DNA of 64,000 bases from UBA5078 sp964538025 (GCA_964538025.1 CAZICZ010000004.1:124001-188000); one strand, 5' to 3'. Shown: positions 16,031 through 25,266, numbered from the stretch's first letter. Numbers and translations: made by a program. Notes: a model not told the origin generated them from the letters alone.

Positions 16031-17587
16031 TCACACCAGCTTCTTGCGTTCATTCGACGGGGGAATCGACAGGGATTCACGGTATTTTGCAATCGTTCGC
16101 CGCGCGACATTGATGCCCTGATCCTCCAGCATTTTCGTAATTTTGCTGTCGCTCAGCGGTTTGCGGGCGTTCTCGGAAGCCACCAGTTTCTTGATGAGTG
16201 CCCGGATCGCCGTTGAGGAACATTCACCCCCACCTGCGGTGCTAACGTGACTTGAAAAGAAGTATTTCAGTTCGAAGATGCCCTTGGGGGTGTGCATGTA
16301 CTTTTGAGTGGTCACCCGGGAAATGGTGGATTCGTGCATATTGACGGCTTCAGCAATGTCATGCAAAACCAGCGGTTTCATTGCCTCTTCTCCGTATTCG
16401 AAGAAGCCCTTCTGATGTTCCACAATGCGGGTTGCCACTTTCATCAGGGTCTCGTTGCGGCTCTGCAAGCTCTTGATGAACCAGCGGGCTTCTTGCAGAT
16501 TGTCTCGCAAATAGTTGTTATCGGCGCTGTTGTCAGCGCGACGGACAAGGGAGGCATAGTCCGGATTGATGCGGATTCTCGGCGCCGTTTCCGGATTCAG
16601 CTCCACTCGCCAACGCCCGGTATCGCTGCCTTTGCTGACGATGACATCTGGCACGATGTAGGTTGTTGACGGTGGCGCGATATCGGCGCCCGGGCGCGGA
16701 TTGAGCTGTTCAATAACATGAATGGCCTCGCGCAATTCCGGCTCTTTCAAACGGGACAGGCGCATTAACTGGGTGTAGTCGCGATTGCCCAGTAGCTGCA
16801 GATGATCCTTGACGATCATCTTGGCGTGTTTGATTGCCGGAGTCAGGTGCTCCTTTTCAAATTGCAGCAGCTGAATCATCAGGCATTCGGCGAGATCGCG
16901 ATAGCCAACCCCTACAGGGTCGAACTGTTGTACCCGGTGCAACACCGCCAATACTTCTTCGGGCTCGATGTCGAGCGAGCGGCTCAGGCTGGCATGAAGG
17001 GCGTCGATACTGACTGTGAGCATGCCGTTGGTGTCGATGGCATCGATAATCGCCATAGCGATCAGGCGATCGGCATCTGACATCGGAGTCAGGTTCAATT
17101 GCCAGCTGAGATGATCCTGCAGTGTCTCCGTCGCACTGTTGCGAGACTCGAAATCCATGTTCTCGCCATCGCCGCCACTCGAGCCACCGCCTGTGGTGTA
17201 GGTCGTCTGGTATACATCGTCCCAATGACTGTCGACGGACAGTTCCTGCGGAATGCTGTCTTCCCAGCGATTATCATCGCCATCGGACAGTGTGCCAAAA
17301 TCCGGCGAGTCCATGCCGTCGTGGGCAGAGAGCGAATTCTCAAAACGGAAGTCGTCCTGTGCGGCAGCGCTGGGGGAGGAGATATCCATATCGCCCTCGC
17401 TGTCGTGGGTCTCGGACGGATAATCATCCTGACTTTCATCCACTTCCAGCATCGGGTTTGACTCCAGCGCCTGATGGATTTCCTGCTGAAGATCGAGCGT
17501 GGAGAGCTGTAGAAGGCGAATCGCTTGCTGCAGCTGTGGCGTCATGGTCAATTGCTGACCTAACTTGAGCTGAAGCGATAATTTCAT
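16031..17587 (-). CDS. rpoN: RNA polymerase sigma-54 factor
   Basis: The 518-residue protein has all three regions of sigma-54: the Gln/Leu-rich activator-responsive N-terminus (LGQQLTMTPQLQQAIRLLQL), an acidic linker at about 50-150 (many Asp, Ser and Gly), the core-binding region, the helix-turn-helix in the last third (LHDIAEAVNMHESTISRVT) and the RpoN box ARRTIAKYRE near residues 495-504. It directs transcription from -24/-12 promoters with enhancer-binding proteins. The gene follows lptB after 153 bases, the classical lptB-rpoN order. The acidic region II is longer than usual. Confidence 0.97.
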   Translation of the reverse strand: MKLSLQLKLGQQLTMTPQLQQAIRLLQLSTLDLQQEIHQALESNPMLEVDESQDDYPSETHDSEGDMDISSPSAAAQDDFRFENSLSAHDGMDSPDFGTLSDGDDNRWEDSIPQELSVDSHWDDVYQTTYTTGGGSSGGDGENMDFESRNSATETLQDHLSWQLNLTPMSDADRLIAMAIIDAIDTNGMLTVSIDALHASLSRSLDIEPEEVLAVLHRVQQFDPVGVGYRDLAECLMIQLLQFEKEHLTPAIKHAKMIVKDHLQLLGNRDYTQLMRLSRLKEPELREAIHVIEQLNPRPGADIAPPSTTYIVPDVIVSKGSDTGRWRVELNPETAPRIRINPDYASLVRRADNSADNNYLRDNLQEARWFIKSLQSRNETLMKVATRIVEHQKGFFEYGEEAMKPLVLHDIAEAVNMHESTISRVTTQKYMHTPKGIFELKYFFSSHVSTAGGGECSSTAIRALIKKLVASENARKPLSDSKITKMLEDQGINVARRTIAKYRESLSIPPSNERKKLV

Positions 17588-17740
17588 AGGGTTGTGTACT
17601 TCATAGTGACATCGGATGGTGGCTGCTATGCCACACGAAAAAGCCTGGAAATATCCCTGACACGGGCATGATCGCTCGCTGGAGCCTGCTTAGCAAGTAT
17701 CGTGCCGTATGTGCCTAGCAAATTTCAAGCCTGAACGTGC

Positions 17741-18466
17741 CTAGATTTTGAATTGATGGCCGAGATAGACGTCGCGCACTTTCTGGTTTCCCAGAATGAC
17801 CTCCGCCGAACCTTCGGCGATGATCTGTCCTTCGCTCACGATATACGCCTTTTCACAGATATCGAGCGTTTCGCGGACATTGTGGTCGGTCAGCAATACA
17901 CCAATGCCCTTGCTCTTGAGATGAGAGATGATGTCTTTGATATCGCTGACCGAGATTGGGTCTACGCCAGCAAAGGGCTCATCCAGAAGAATAAACTGCG
18001 GGTCCGCTGCCAAGGCGCGGGCTATCTCCGTCCGTCGACGTTCACCCCCCGACAGGCTCATGCCCTTGTTGTCGCGAATATGGCCGATGTGAAACTCCTG
18101 CAGGAGTGCTTCGAGGCGGCGCTGACGGTCTTCGCGGCTGAGTGACTTTCGGGTCTCCAGAATCGCCATGATGTTCTCCGCCACGGTCAGTGTGCGGAAA
18201 ATAGAGGAATCTTGGGGAAGGTAGCCGACACCCTGCTGGGCTCTGGCATGGATGGGCAGAGTGGTGAGATCGGCATTGTCGAGCGTGATCTGGCCACCGT
18301 CTGCCTGAATCAGGCCGACAATCATGTAGAAGCAGGTCGTCTTGCCTGCCCCATTAGGGCCAAGGAGACCGACAATCTGGCCACTTTCAACACTCAGAGA
18401 AACGTCCCTGACAACCTGTCGGCTCTTGTAGGCTTTGGCAAGATGGCTGGCGCGCAGAATGCTCAT
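17741..18466 (-). CDS. lptB: LPS export ABC transporter ATP-binding protein LptB
   Basis: The 241-residue ATPase powers extraction of LPS from the inner membrane by the LptB2FG complex. It has Walker A GPNGAGKTT (36-44), the LSGGERRRTEIARAL signature, Walker B FILLDEPFAGVDP and the switch histidine in LLTDHNVRETL. Its start overlaps the lptA stop by one base (TGATG on the minus strand). LptF and LptG are not in the window. Confidence 0.96.
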   Translation of the reverse strand: MSILRASHLAKAYKSRQVVRDVSLSVESGQIVGLLGPNGAGKTTCFYMIVGLIQADGGQITLDNADLTTLPIHARAQQGVGYLPQDSSIFRTLTVAENIMAILETRKSLSREDRQRRLEALLQEFHIGHIRDNKGMSLSGGERRRTEIARALAADPQFILLDEPFAGVDPISVSDIKDIISHLKSKGIGVLLTDHNVRETLDICEKAYIVSEGQIIAEGSAEVILGNQKVRDVYLGHQFKI

Positions 18467-18981
18467 CAGTTTGCCTGGGGGCTAAGAGAGCCGCTGCAGG
18501 CCTGACCGGAGGTGGCACCGGTGGCAATCGTGTGTCGAATTTCAGCACATCGCAGGGTAGTGCCCGGCTGTGTGAAGTTCGCATTGCCCAAAAACTCCAC
18601 GAGGGGAGACTCGCCCGCATAGTAGGTGATGGTTTCGCTGTAGCCCGTCACAGGTTCGCTCTGTTCGCTCGTATTCTGTTCGAAATTGGCCGGCGCGCCC
18701 GTCAGTTTGACCTGTTGCAGCTGGTTGTTGAGGTCATACTCGAGCACCGCCACATCTCCCTTGAGCGTGATGTCGTTCTGACGCACGAAGACGTTGTTGC
18801 GCAGGGTAATGACGCGCAGACCGTTGATCGTTTCAATCGTGGTTTCGCCATCGGCACTGTATTCGTGACTGGGCGCTTGGGCGGCCAAGGCCGGGGCTCC
18901 GGTCAGGCTCAGGAAACACAGATGCAGTAAGGAGGCGCAAGCGAAGGGCGGGATTTTAGGGCTGTGCATTCTGAACGTCAT
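18466..18981 (-). CDS. lptA: LPS transport periplasmic protein LptA
   Basis: LptA bridges the periplasm and conducts LPS from LptC to LptD. The 171-residue product begins with a signal peptide (hydrophobic core ASLLHLCFLSLTGAPALAA) followed by the OstA beta-jellyroll, recognisable in GLRVITLRNNVFVRQNDITLKGDVAVLEYD-type strands. The ATG at 18981 has AAAGG seven bases upstream; an internal ATG at 18969 is the alternative. It overlaps lptC by 26 bases and lptB by one, so lptC-lptA-lptB is a tightly coupled unit. Confidence 0.92.
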   Translation of the reverse strand: MTFRMHSPKIPPFACASLLHLCFLSLTGAPALAAQAPSHEYSADGETTIETINGLRVITLRNNVFVRQNDITLKGDVAVLEYDLNNQLQQVKLTGAPANFEQNTSEQSEPVTGYSETITYYAGESPLVEFLGNANFTQPGTTLRCAEIRHTIATGATSGQACSGSLSPQAN

Positions 18982-19621
18982 ATCGGCCTTTGACCTCGGA
19001 GAGAAAGGTCAGTGTGTCCTGTTGCAGGTTGGCTCGCATGCCAATCGCACTCTGCCGCAGGAAATGGGTGGTCATGGTGACTTCCTGATCCGTCGCCATC
19101 GTTTCAGATTCGGGGAAAACCGACAGGAAGGGCGTCGCGAGTGTCATGCGATCGCCGGTTTTATCAATCTGGAAAAGTTCCACGTCTTCACTCAGGTCCA
19201 GGCGGCTGATCTTGCCGCCCGCGTCGGCTGCGAGGATTCTGCCCGATCTGGCCACGATATTCCAGCGCACGCCATCGCCCTGATACAGGCGCACGTAAGG
19301 GTTGCTCAAATGGGTTGTATCGTCCAAGTAGTGCACCTGTTCGGTGGCTTCCAGTGTGTATTCAATCTGCCCCTGATCCGTATACAGCACGCTGGTGACG
19401 TCATTGGAGTAGGCGTCGTAGGTGATCGCAGCAAGCGGGCTTTCCTCATCCCGATCGTTGCTGCGTTGATCGTTCAGCGCGGAACGTCCCCCATACAGTG
19501 CCAGCAGCCCCAGAAAGCTGATTGCCCAGAAGCGCTTGCCCCACAGGCGGCGGGGAAGCTGGTCCGGCTCGTGCACAAGCTTGGCATCGAGATCACTGGT
19601 AGGCGGCAAGGGCGTCGTCAT
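18956..19621 (-). CDS. lptC: LPS export system protein LptC
   Basis: The 221-residue product has one N-terminal membrane helix (about 32-47, WAISFLGLLALYGG) and a periplasmic OstA-type jellyroll, which matches LptC, the bitopic subunit that links LptBFG to LptA. Strands such as YTLEATEQVHYLDD and IDKTGDRMTLATPFLSVFPE are characteristic. It is somewhat longer than E. coli LptC (191), mainly from a longer cytoplasmic N-terminus. It overlaps kdsC by 29 bases upstream and lptA by 26 bases downstream. Confidence 0.9.
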   Translation of the reverse strand: MTTPLPPTSDLDAKLVHEPDQLPRRLWGKRFWAISFLGLLALYGGRSALNDQRSNDRDEESPLAAITYDAYSNDVTSVLYTDQGQIEYTLEATEQVHYLDDTTHLSNPYVRLYQGDGVRWNIVARSGRILAADAGGKISRLDLSEDVELFQIDKTGDRMTLATPFLSVFPESETMATDQEVTMTTHFLRQSAIGMRANLQQDTLTFLSEVKGRYDVQNAQP

Positions 19622-20132
19622 ACAAATCCTTAGCCTGAAGAATAAAATCGCAGATTTCCCGCACAGCCCCGGCGCCGCCGGTCAGCTCGGTTTGGGCGTG
19701 CGCGACGGCTTTGACGCTGCTATGGGCATTGGCGACGGCAAATCCCAGGCGCACGTGTTTCAGCACGCGGATATCGGGAAGGTCATCGCCGGCATACGCG
19801 GTGGTCTCGGGCGTAAAGTCTTGCGCGGCGCAGAGCTCTTCCAGAGCCTCCCGCTTGTCTTCCCGTCCCTGTATCAGAATCGTAATTCCCAGATTGGCCG
19901 CGCGTCTGGCGAGCAGGGAGGATGTCCGTCCACTGAGTATTCCCACCTGAATGCCGTACTTTTGCAGGAGCTTGATGCCTTGCCCGTCCAGCGTGCTGAA
20001 GGCCTTGATCTCCTCGCCACTGTCGGCAAGAAAGAGTTCTCCCGCGGTGAGAACGCCATCGACATCGAGCAACAACAGGCGAATGTCGCGGGCGCGGGCC
20101 AGAAGATCGCTTGGGTCAGTGTTGAATATCAT
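19593..20132 (-). CDS. kdsC: 3-deoxy-D-manno-octulosonate 8-phosphate phosphatase
   Basis: KdsC removes phosphate from Kdo-8-phosphate in the pathway to the LPS inner core. The 179-residue HAD-family product has motif I LLDVDGVLTAG with D23 and D25, motif II ILSGRTSS, the lysine region IQGREDKREAL and motif III AYAGDDLPDI. It lacks a cap domain, as expected for tetrameric KdsC. The upstream gene kdsD makes the pathway's isomerase, and the downstream gene lptC overlaps by 29 bases. Confidence 0.96.
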   Translation of the reverse strand: MIFNTDPSDLLARARDIRLLLLDVDGVLTAGELFLADSGEEIKAFSTLDGQGIKLLQKYGIQVGILSGRTSSLLARRAANLGITILIQGREDKREALEELCAAQDFTPETTAYAGDDLPDIRVLKHVRLGFAVANAHSSVKAVAHAQTELTGGAGAVREICDFILQAKDLYDDALAAYQ

Positions 20133-20168
20133 GTCTGGAGTCTCAGATCAGAGAAAGTGTGGGGGCCA

Positions 20169-21143
20169 TTACACCACGTTCGCCTGCAGAAGGTCGTGCA
20201 TGCGAATGATGCCGGACAGCCTGCCTGCCGCGTCAGTGACCAGAAGCGTGTAGATGCTGTTTTCCTGCATCATCAACACCGCCTCGGTCGCCAGTGCATT
20301 TTCCTGAATTTTCTTGCCATGCACCGACATGACTTCTTGAATCGGCGTGCTGTGAATGTCCTTCCCCGAATCGAGTGTACGGCGCAGGTCTCCGTCGGTA
20401 AAGACGCCGCACAGGGTGCCGTCAGCGTCCATCACGGTGGTCATGCCGAGCCCCTTGCGGGATATTTCCAGCAAGGCGTCCTTCAGCAAGGTGCCGGGCG
20501 AAACGCGGGGAATGGACTCTCCCGCGTGCATCACGTCCCGGACCTTTAGCAGCAAGCGTCGGCCCAGCTTGCCGCCGGGGTGCGAAAACGCAAACTCTTC
20601 GGGCGTGAAGCCACGCGCCTCGAGAAGCGCCATGGCCAGAGCATCCCCCAGGACAAGGGCAACGGTGGTGCTCGAGGTGGGCGCGAGCCCAAGCGGGCAC
20701 GCCTCCTCTGTTACCCGTCCGTCGAGGTGCACAGAGGCCGTTGTTGCCATGGCCGATTCGGCGTCTCCCGTGATACAGATCAGCGGTATGCCCTTGCGCT
20801 TGAGGATGGGAAGAATCGTCAGAATCTCGGCTGCCGTGCCAGAGTAGGAGAGAGCCAGCACGACATCCTTCTCGGTGATCATGCCCAGATCGCCATGGCT
20901 GGCTTCTCCCGGGTGAACAAAGAGCGCGGGAGACCCGGTGCTTGAGAGGGTGGCGGCAATCTTGCGGGCAATCAGACCGGATTTCCCCATCCCCATGACA
21001 ACGATACGTCCCGGGCAGGCAAGCATGAGTTCACACGCGCGCACAAATGCCTGATCGATTCGAGTGAGCAAGTCGCCAATGGCACGGTGCTCAATTTCGA
21101 TGGTGCGCAGCGCGCGTTGAATGAGAAAGTTGTGGTCACTCAT
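20169..21143 (-). CDS. kdsD: Arabinose-5-phosphate isomerase
   Basis: KdsD converts ribulose-5-phosphate to arabinose-5-phosphate, the first step of Kdo synthesis. The 324-residue product has an N-terminal SIS domain (GRIVVMGMGKSGLIARKIAATLSS, FVHPGEASHGDLGMI) and two C-terminal CBS domains, beginning near VRDVMHAGESIPRV and PIQEVMSVHGKKIQ. The ATG at 21143 (MSDHNFL) is chosen; a longer frame to 21284 would add 47 residues that overlap no conserved region. Confidence 0.96.
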   Translation of the reverse strand: MSDHNFLIQRALRTIEIEHRAIGDLLTRIDQAFVRACELMLACPGRIVVMGMGKSGLIARKIAATLSSTGSPALFVHPGEASHGDLGMITEKDVVLALSYSGTAAEILTILPILKRKGIPLICITGDAESAMATTASVHLDGRVTEEACPLGLAPTSSTTVALVLGDALAMALLEARGFTPEEFAFSHPGGKLGRRLLLKVRDVMHAGESIPRVSPGTLLKDALLEISRKGLGMTTVMDADGTLCGVFTDGDLRRTLDSGKDIHSTPIQEVMSVHGKKIQENALATEAVLMMQENSIYTLLVTDAAGRLSGIIRMHDLLQANVV

Positions 21144-21184
21144 GTGGGATTTCCATGGGCTGGTAGCAGGGGGCAGTGCGCGCT

Positions 21185-22141
21185 TCAGGCTTGCTGATAA
21201 AGAGTTATGAACCAGGCAGCATACATGGCAAGAAATAGCATGCCGTAAATTCTTCCAATCTTTTTTCCTGACTTTATAGTCCAAAACAAACTCAGTGCAA
21301 GGACGAGTGTCATCAGCAGCATGGCAAAATAGTCACGTGTCACAAGTGGTGTTTCCACCAAGCCTGCGGCGAGCAACCCGGGAAACGGCAGCACGATGAG
21401 CAGATTGAGAATATTGGATCCCACGATATTGCCGAGCGCGAGATCGGATTGCCCGCGCATGACACTCGCCACGCAGGCTGCCAGTTCCGGCAGACTGGTT
21501 CCGAGGGCAACAATGGTCAGGCCGATGATGGCTGAGGAGACGCCCAGATGGGTGGCGATCGCACTTGCGCCGCCCACCAAGGCGTCGGCGCTGACCAGGA
21601 GCAGGCCGAGCCCGACCGCCAACAGCACGCTGGCGCGCAGGGTGCTCATGGGTTCGATCGCGATCGCCTCTGACGCATCCACACACTCGGTAGCGCGGGT
21701 TCTGCGATGGATCAGATGCAGGGTCAGCAAGACCAGCACACCAATAAGCAGAAGGCTGTCGAGAATGCCCAGATGCAGGTTGGCAAAGAGCACGCCGGTA
21801 ATCAGTGTCACGCCCAGCAAAAGGGGCAGTTCCTGCCGGAGCATCGATGCCGGGGCCGACAGCGGACGAATCAGCAGGGCAATACCCAGTGCCATGCCGA
21901 TATTGAAGATATTCGACCCCAGCGCATTTCCGATGGCGATCGACGCCTGATTTTCGAGGGCAGCGACCGCTGAGGAGAAAAATTCAGGGGCTGAGGTGCC
22001 AAAAGCCACGATGGTCAGGCCGATCATGAGCGGGCGAATACCCCACGCCAGTGCCATGGCAGACGCGCCGGCAACAAACTTGTCTGCTCCGAAGACGAGG
22101 CCGACAAAACCTAAAGCCACGATGATGACGTCTAACAGCAT
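21185..22141 (-). CDS. yrbG: YrbG-type calcium/sodium antiporter
   Basis: The 318-residue inner-membrane protein is a CaCA-family exchanger with two inverted alpha repeats: AFGTSAPEFFSSAVAALENQ with GNALGSNIFNIG in the first half, and ALGTSLPELAACVASVMRGQ with GNIVGSNILNL in the second. The acidic residue in each (A/S)PE motif is the ion-binding position. Ten membrane helices are expected. It occupies its usual place next to kdsD. On the other side, mlaC is divergent after 228 bases. Confidence 0.94.
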   Translation of the reverse strand: MLLDVIIVALGFVGLVFGADKFVAGASAMALAWGIRPLMIGLTIVAFGTSAPEFFSSAVAALENQASIAIGNALGSNIFNIGMALGIALLIRPLSAPASMLRQELPLLLGVTLITGVLFANLHLGILDSLLLIGVLVLLTLHLIHRRTRATECVDASEAIAIEPMSTLRASVLLAVGLGLLLVSADALVGGASAIATHLGVSSAIIGLTIVALGTSLPELAACVASVMRGQSDLALGNIVGSNILNLLIVLPFPGLLAAGLVETPLVTRDYFAMLLMTLVLALSLFWTIKSGKKIGRIYGMLFLAMYAAWFITLYQQA

Positions 22142-22369
22142 AAGTCAGTCTGAAGTATCGGAAATTGGGAGGATTTTAATTAGACGAAGGAACGCCAATG
22201 TTTGCAAGTAGTAATTTATTGCGTCCCCGGATTCAGGTAAACTTCGCGCAGCTTGAAGGGCCGCTTTCAGCAAGGCCCTCGGCTCTATTGCACACGAAGA
22301 AGGCAAAGGTTCGCAAAACGCAGGTTGAAAGACTCGAATAATCAGGCGAAGACGACTCAACAGGAGAGA

Positions 22370-22978
22370 ATGTTCGTGCGCACTTTAATCAGAATGATTG
22401 CCATCACCCTCGTGGTAATAGCAAGTCCCTTTTTGCAGGCAGCGGAGGAGATGACAGCGGTAGAGTCCGCACGTCAGTCCGTCAATTCACTGCTCGCCAA
22501 GGTCGAAGAATTGAAGCCGTATTTTGCGAGTGACCGGGAGCGGTATTTTTCCGGGATTCAGGATTCCCTGACCGAATTCGTTGACTTCGATGAGGTCGCG
22601 GTCGGCGTGATGGCACGCTATGGTGAGCAGGCGTCACGGGAGCAGATTTCCCGCTTCGGTGAAAAGTTGAAGACAACGCTGACCCGGTTCTATGGCGCAG
22701 CGCTTGTCGGGTACGACGGCCAGGAGCTGGTGTTTCTTCCCGCGGGACAGCCGTCACCGGACCCTGAGCAGAATACCAATGTGCGTATGCAGATTACGGC
22801 CAATAACAGCACCGTGGAACTGCAGTACACCCTGTTCCTGAACGAAGCGCGTGAATGGAAACTGAAAAACCTTTTCCTTGGTGGCATCAATCTGCGCCGT
22901 CAATATTTCACCCAGTTTTCAGCCCTGATGAACCGGTATGGCAACGACATCGATCAGGTAATCGACAACTGGCAATAG
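22370..22978 (+). CDS. mlaC: MlaC/Ttg2D family phospholipid-binding periplasmic protein
   Basis: MlaC shuttles phospholipid between the outer-membrane MlaA complex and the inner-membrane MlaFEDB transporter. The 202-residue product has a signal peptide (hydrophobic core IRMIAITLVVIASPFLQAA) and the NTF2-like MlaC domain: VDFDEVAVGVMARYG, SRFGEKLKTTLTRFYGAAL, EWKLKNLFLGGINLRRQY. The ATG at 22370 follows CAGGAGA; an upstream in-frame start at 22253 would put a basic extension before the signal peptide. The mlaF, mlaE and mlaD genes that usually precede mlaC are absent, and no mlaB lies between mlaC and ibaG. Confidence 0.92.
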   Translation: MFVRTLIRMIAITLVVIASPFLQAAEEMTAVESARQSVNSLLAKVEELKPYFASDRERYFSGIQDSLTEFVDFDEVAVGVMARYGEQASREQISRFGEKLKTTLTRFYGAALVGYDGQELVFLPAGQPSPDPEQNTNVRMQITANNSTVELQYTLFLNEAREWKLKNLFLGGINLRRQYFTQFSALMNRYGNDIDQVIDNWQ

Positions 22979-23029
22979 GCGCGTCACCGGGAGGTCGCGG
23001 CCTCCGTTTTAAGGAATAAGGTAGAAACC

Positions 23030-23272
23030 ATGATTGATGCGGGACAAATTCAAGCACTGCTGGGTGAGTCCTTGCCCGATTGCGAGATTCGTGTGCAAGG
23101 GGAAGGCGGCAAGTTTCAGGTGCTGGCAATAGGCGAGGTCTTTGCAGGCCTCAATGCCGTCAAACGTCAGCAGAAAATTTATCAGTTGTTGAATGCCCAC
23201 ATTGCGTCAGGCGCGATTCATGCGGTCAGCATGCGCCTTCTGACCCCAGAGGAAAGGGCCGCTCAGGCCTGA
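23030..23272 (+). CDS. ibaG: BolA family protein IbaG
   Basis: This 80-residue protein has the BolA fold with the pattern VQGEGGKFQVLAIGEVFAGL and the conserved RQQKIYQLLNAHIASG. BolA proteins bind [2Fe-2S] clusters together with monothiol glutaredoxins. IbaG lies upstream of murA in E. coli as here. The gene is 51 bases after mlaC and 32 bases before murA. Confidence 0.93.
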   Translation: MIDAGQIQALLGESLPDCEIRVQGEGGKFQVLAIGEVFAGLNAVKRQQKIYQLLNAHIASGAIHAVSMRLLTPEERAAQA

Positions 23273-23304
23273 TGCCATCCACCCCTGTTTATATCGAGAA
23301 CTGA

Positions 23305-24567
23305 ATGGACAAGCTTCTGATTCACGGCGGCGTCAGCCTCAACGGAGAAATCCGTATCGCAGGTGCCAAAAACTCCGCATTGCCAATTCTTGCGGCCACG
23401 CTGCTCACGCGGGAAACCGTCCAGGTGTGCAATCTGCCTCACCTGTACGACATCACCACCATGATCGAACTGCTCGGGTGCATGGGCGTCGAACCCATTG
23501 TGGATGAAAAGCTTAATGTCGAGGTGAACAGCGGCACCATCAAACACTTCAATGCGCCCTACGAGCTTGTCAAAACGATGCGCGCCTCCATTCTGGTTCT
23601 CGGGCCACTGCTCGCGCATTACGGAGAGGCTCAAGTGGCCTTGCCCGGGGGATGTGCCATCGGCAGCCGTCCTGTCAATTTGCATATCAGTGCACTCGAG
23701 AAGATGGGAGCGAATATCCTTGTTGAAGATGGCTACATCAAGGCAAAGGTCGACGGGCGCCTGAAGGGCGCGCATATCTTCATGGACCTGTGTACCGTGA
23801 CCGGCACAGAAAACGTCATGATGGCGGCCACGCTGGCCGACGGTCAGACGATTATCGAGAACGCGGCCCGCGAACCCGAGGTCGTTGATCTGGCGAACTG
23901 CCTGATCAAGATGGGAGCGGATATTCGTGGTCAGGGCACTGACACGATCGTGATCAATGGCAAAACCAGCCTGCACGGCTGCAGCTACGCCGTCATGCCG
24001 GATCGCATCGAGACAGGCACCTATCTGATTGCTGCCGCGGCAACGCGGGGACGGATCAAGGTCAAGGACACGCGTCCGGACATCCTGGAGGCCGTCCTGA
24101 GCAAACTAGAGGAAGCCGGCGCCGACATTCGTGTGGGCGACAACTGGATTGAGCTCGACATGCATGGCAAGCGCCCGAAGGCTGTCTCCTTGCGCACGGC
24201 GCCCTATCCCGCATTCCCGACCGATATGCAGGCCCAGTTCACGGCGCTCAACGCGATCGCCAGTGGTACCGGTTCCATTACCGAAACGGTATTCGAAAAC
24301 CGTTTCATGCATGTGCACGAAATGAACCGCATGGGCGCATCGATGCATGTCGAGGGCAATACCGTGATCGTCAATGGGGTGTCCACTCTCAAGGGCGCAC
24401 CCGTGATGGCGACCGACCTGCGAGCCTCCGCGAGCCTGATCATTGCCGGGCTGGTTTCGGAAAATCAGACCATCGTGGACCGCATCTACCACATCGATCG
24501 CGGGTATGAGTGCATCGAAGAAAAACTGCAATTGCTCGGCGCGCGTATTCGCCGGGTACCATCCTAG
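23305..24567 (+). CDS. murA: UDP-N-acetylglucosamine 1-carboxyvinyltransferase
   Basis: MurA transfers enolpyruvate from PEP to UDP-GlcNAc, the first committed step of peptidoglycan synthesis. The 420-residue product has K22 in GAKNSALP, the catalytic loop cysteine C117 in LPGGCAIGSRP, the site of fosfomycin attack in the family, and the late RASASLIIAGL motif. Two inside-out alpha/beta domains make up its length, which is standard. It is part of a mlaC-ibaG-murA-hisG-hisD run. Confidence 0.97.
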   Translation: MDKLLIHGGVSLNGEIRIAGAKNSALPILAATLLTRETVQVCNLPHLYDITTMIELLGCMGVEPIVDEKLNVEVNSGTIKHFNAPYELVKTMRASILVLGPLLAHYGEAQVALPGGCAIGSRPVNLHISALEKMGANILVEDGYIKAKVDGRLKGAHIFMDLCTVTGTENVMMAATLADGQTIIENAAREPEVVDLANCLIKMGADIRGQGTDTIVINGKTSLHGCSYAVMPDRIETGTYLIAAAATRGRIKVKDTRPDILEAVLSKLEEAGADIRVGDNWIELDMHGKRPKAVSLRTAPYPAFPTDMQAQFTALNAIASGTGSITETVFENRFMHVHEMNRMGASMHVEGNTVIVNGVSTLKGAPVMATDLRASASLIIAGLVSENQTIVDRIYHIDRGYECIEEKLQLLGARIRRVPS

Positions 24568-24615
24568 CGAGGGCGGGGTTTCCCGCTTCGCCGACCTGAC
24601 AGGCAAGCTCGTGTT

Positions 24616-25266
24616 ATGACTGCACCCGCGCAACAGAAAATCGTCATTGCCCTGACCAAAGGGCGCATTCTCGATGAAGTCCTGCCTCTTTTTGAACAGG
24701 CAGGGATTTCTCCCTTGGAAGACATCAACGACAGCCGCAAGCTGATCTTCGACACCACGGTGCCGGGCGTGCAGATCATGGTCATTCGGGGTTCCGATGT
24801 GCCTACCTATGTGGAGTTTGGCAGCGCTGACATCGGCGTGGTCGGCAAGGATTTGCTCATGGAGCACGGTAGCGAGGATTTCTATGAACCGCTGGACCTC
24901 AAGCTGGCAAAGTGCCGGCTGATGACTGCCGCTCCGGTTGGGGCTGCTCCCGTCCATGGCCGGATGAAAGTGGCAACCAAGTTTGCCAATATCACCAAGC
25001 GCTACTTCGCCGAGCAGGGTGTGCAGATCGATGTCATCAAGCTCAATGGCGCGCTGGAGCTGGCGCCCTCCATGGGACTGGCCGACATCATTGTCGACAT
25101 CGTGGACAGTGGCAACACGCTCAAGGCCAACGGGCTCGAGCCTCGTGCACTCATCGCGCCCGTCAGTTCGCGTGTCATCGTCAACAAGGCAGCCATGAAA
25201 ATGAAGCACGCCATCATTCGCCCCCTGCTTGAGCGACTGGCGCAGGCTGTGGAGGCGCGCGCATGA
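24616..25266 (+). CDS. hisG: ATP phosphoribosyltransferase, short form
   Basis: HisG joins ATP and PRPP in the first step of histidine synthesis. The 216-residue product is the short form: it has ALTKGRILDEVLPLFEQAGI at the start and the PRPP-loop type DIIVDIVDSGNTLKANGL near residues 156-173, but no C-terminal feedback domain. Short HisG needs the regulatory subunit HisZ, which is not in the window. It overlaps hisD by four bases (ATGA). Confidence 0.96.
   Translation: MTAPAQQKIVIALTKGRILDEVLPLFEQAGISPLEDINDSRKLIFDTTVPGVQIMVIRGSDVPTYVEFGSADIGVVGKDLLMEHGSEDFYEPLDLKLAKCRLMTAAPVGAAPVHGRMKVATKFANITKRYFAEQGVQIDVIKLNGALELAPSMGLADIIVDIVDSGNTLKANGLEPRALIAPVSSRVIVNKAAMKMKHAIIRPLLERLAQAVEARA

Noticed and set aside
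15474..17587. Sigma-54-dependent promoter near rpoN or ptsN
   Set aside because: I looked for TGGCAC-N5-TTGC in the gaps of this region and found no convincing match.
17700..17745. Repeated GTGCCTAG between lptB and rpoN
   Set aside because: Only two short copies occur, with no promoter or symmetry; probably chance.
24106..25209. 367-codon minus-strand frame over murA and hisG
   Set aside because: It spans the murA-hisG gap and two certain genes, and has no ribosome-binding site or known motif.
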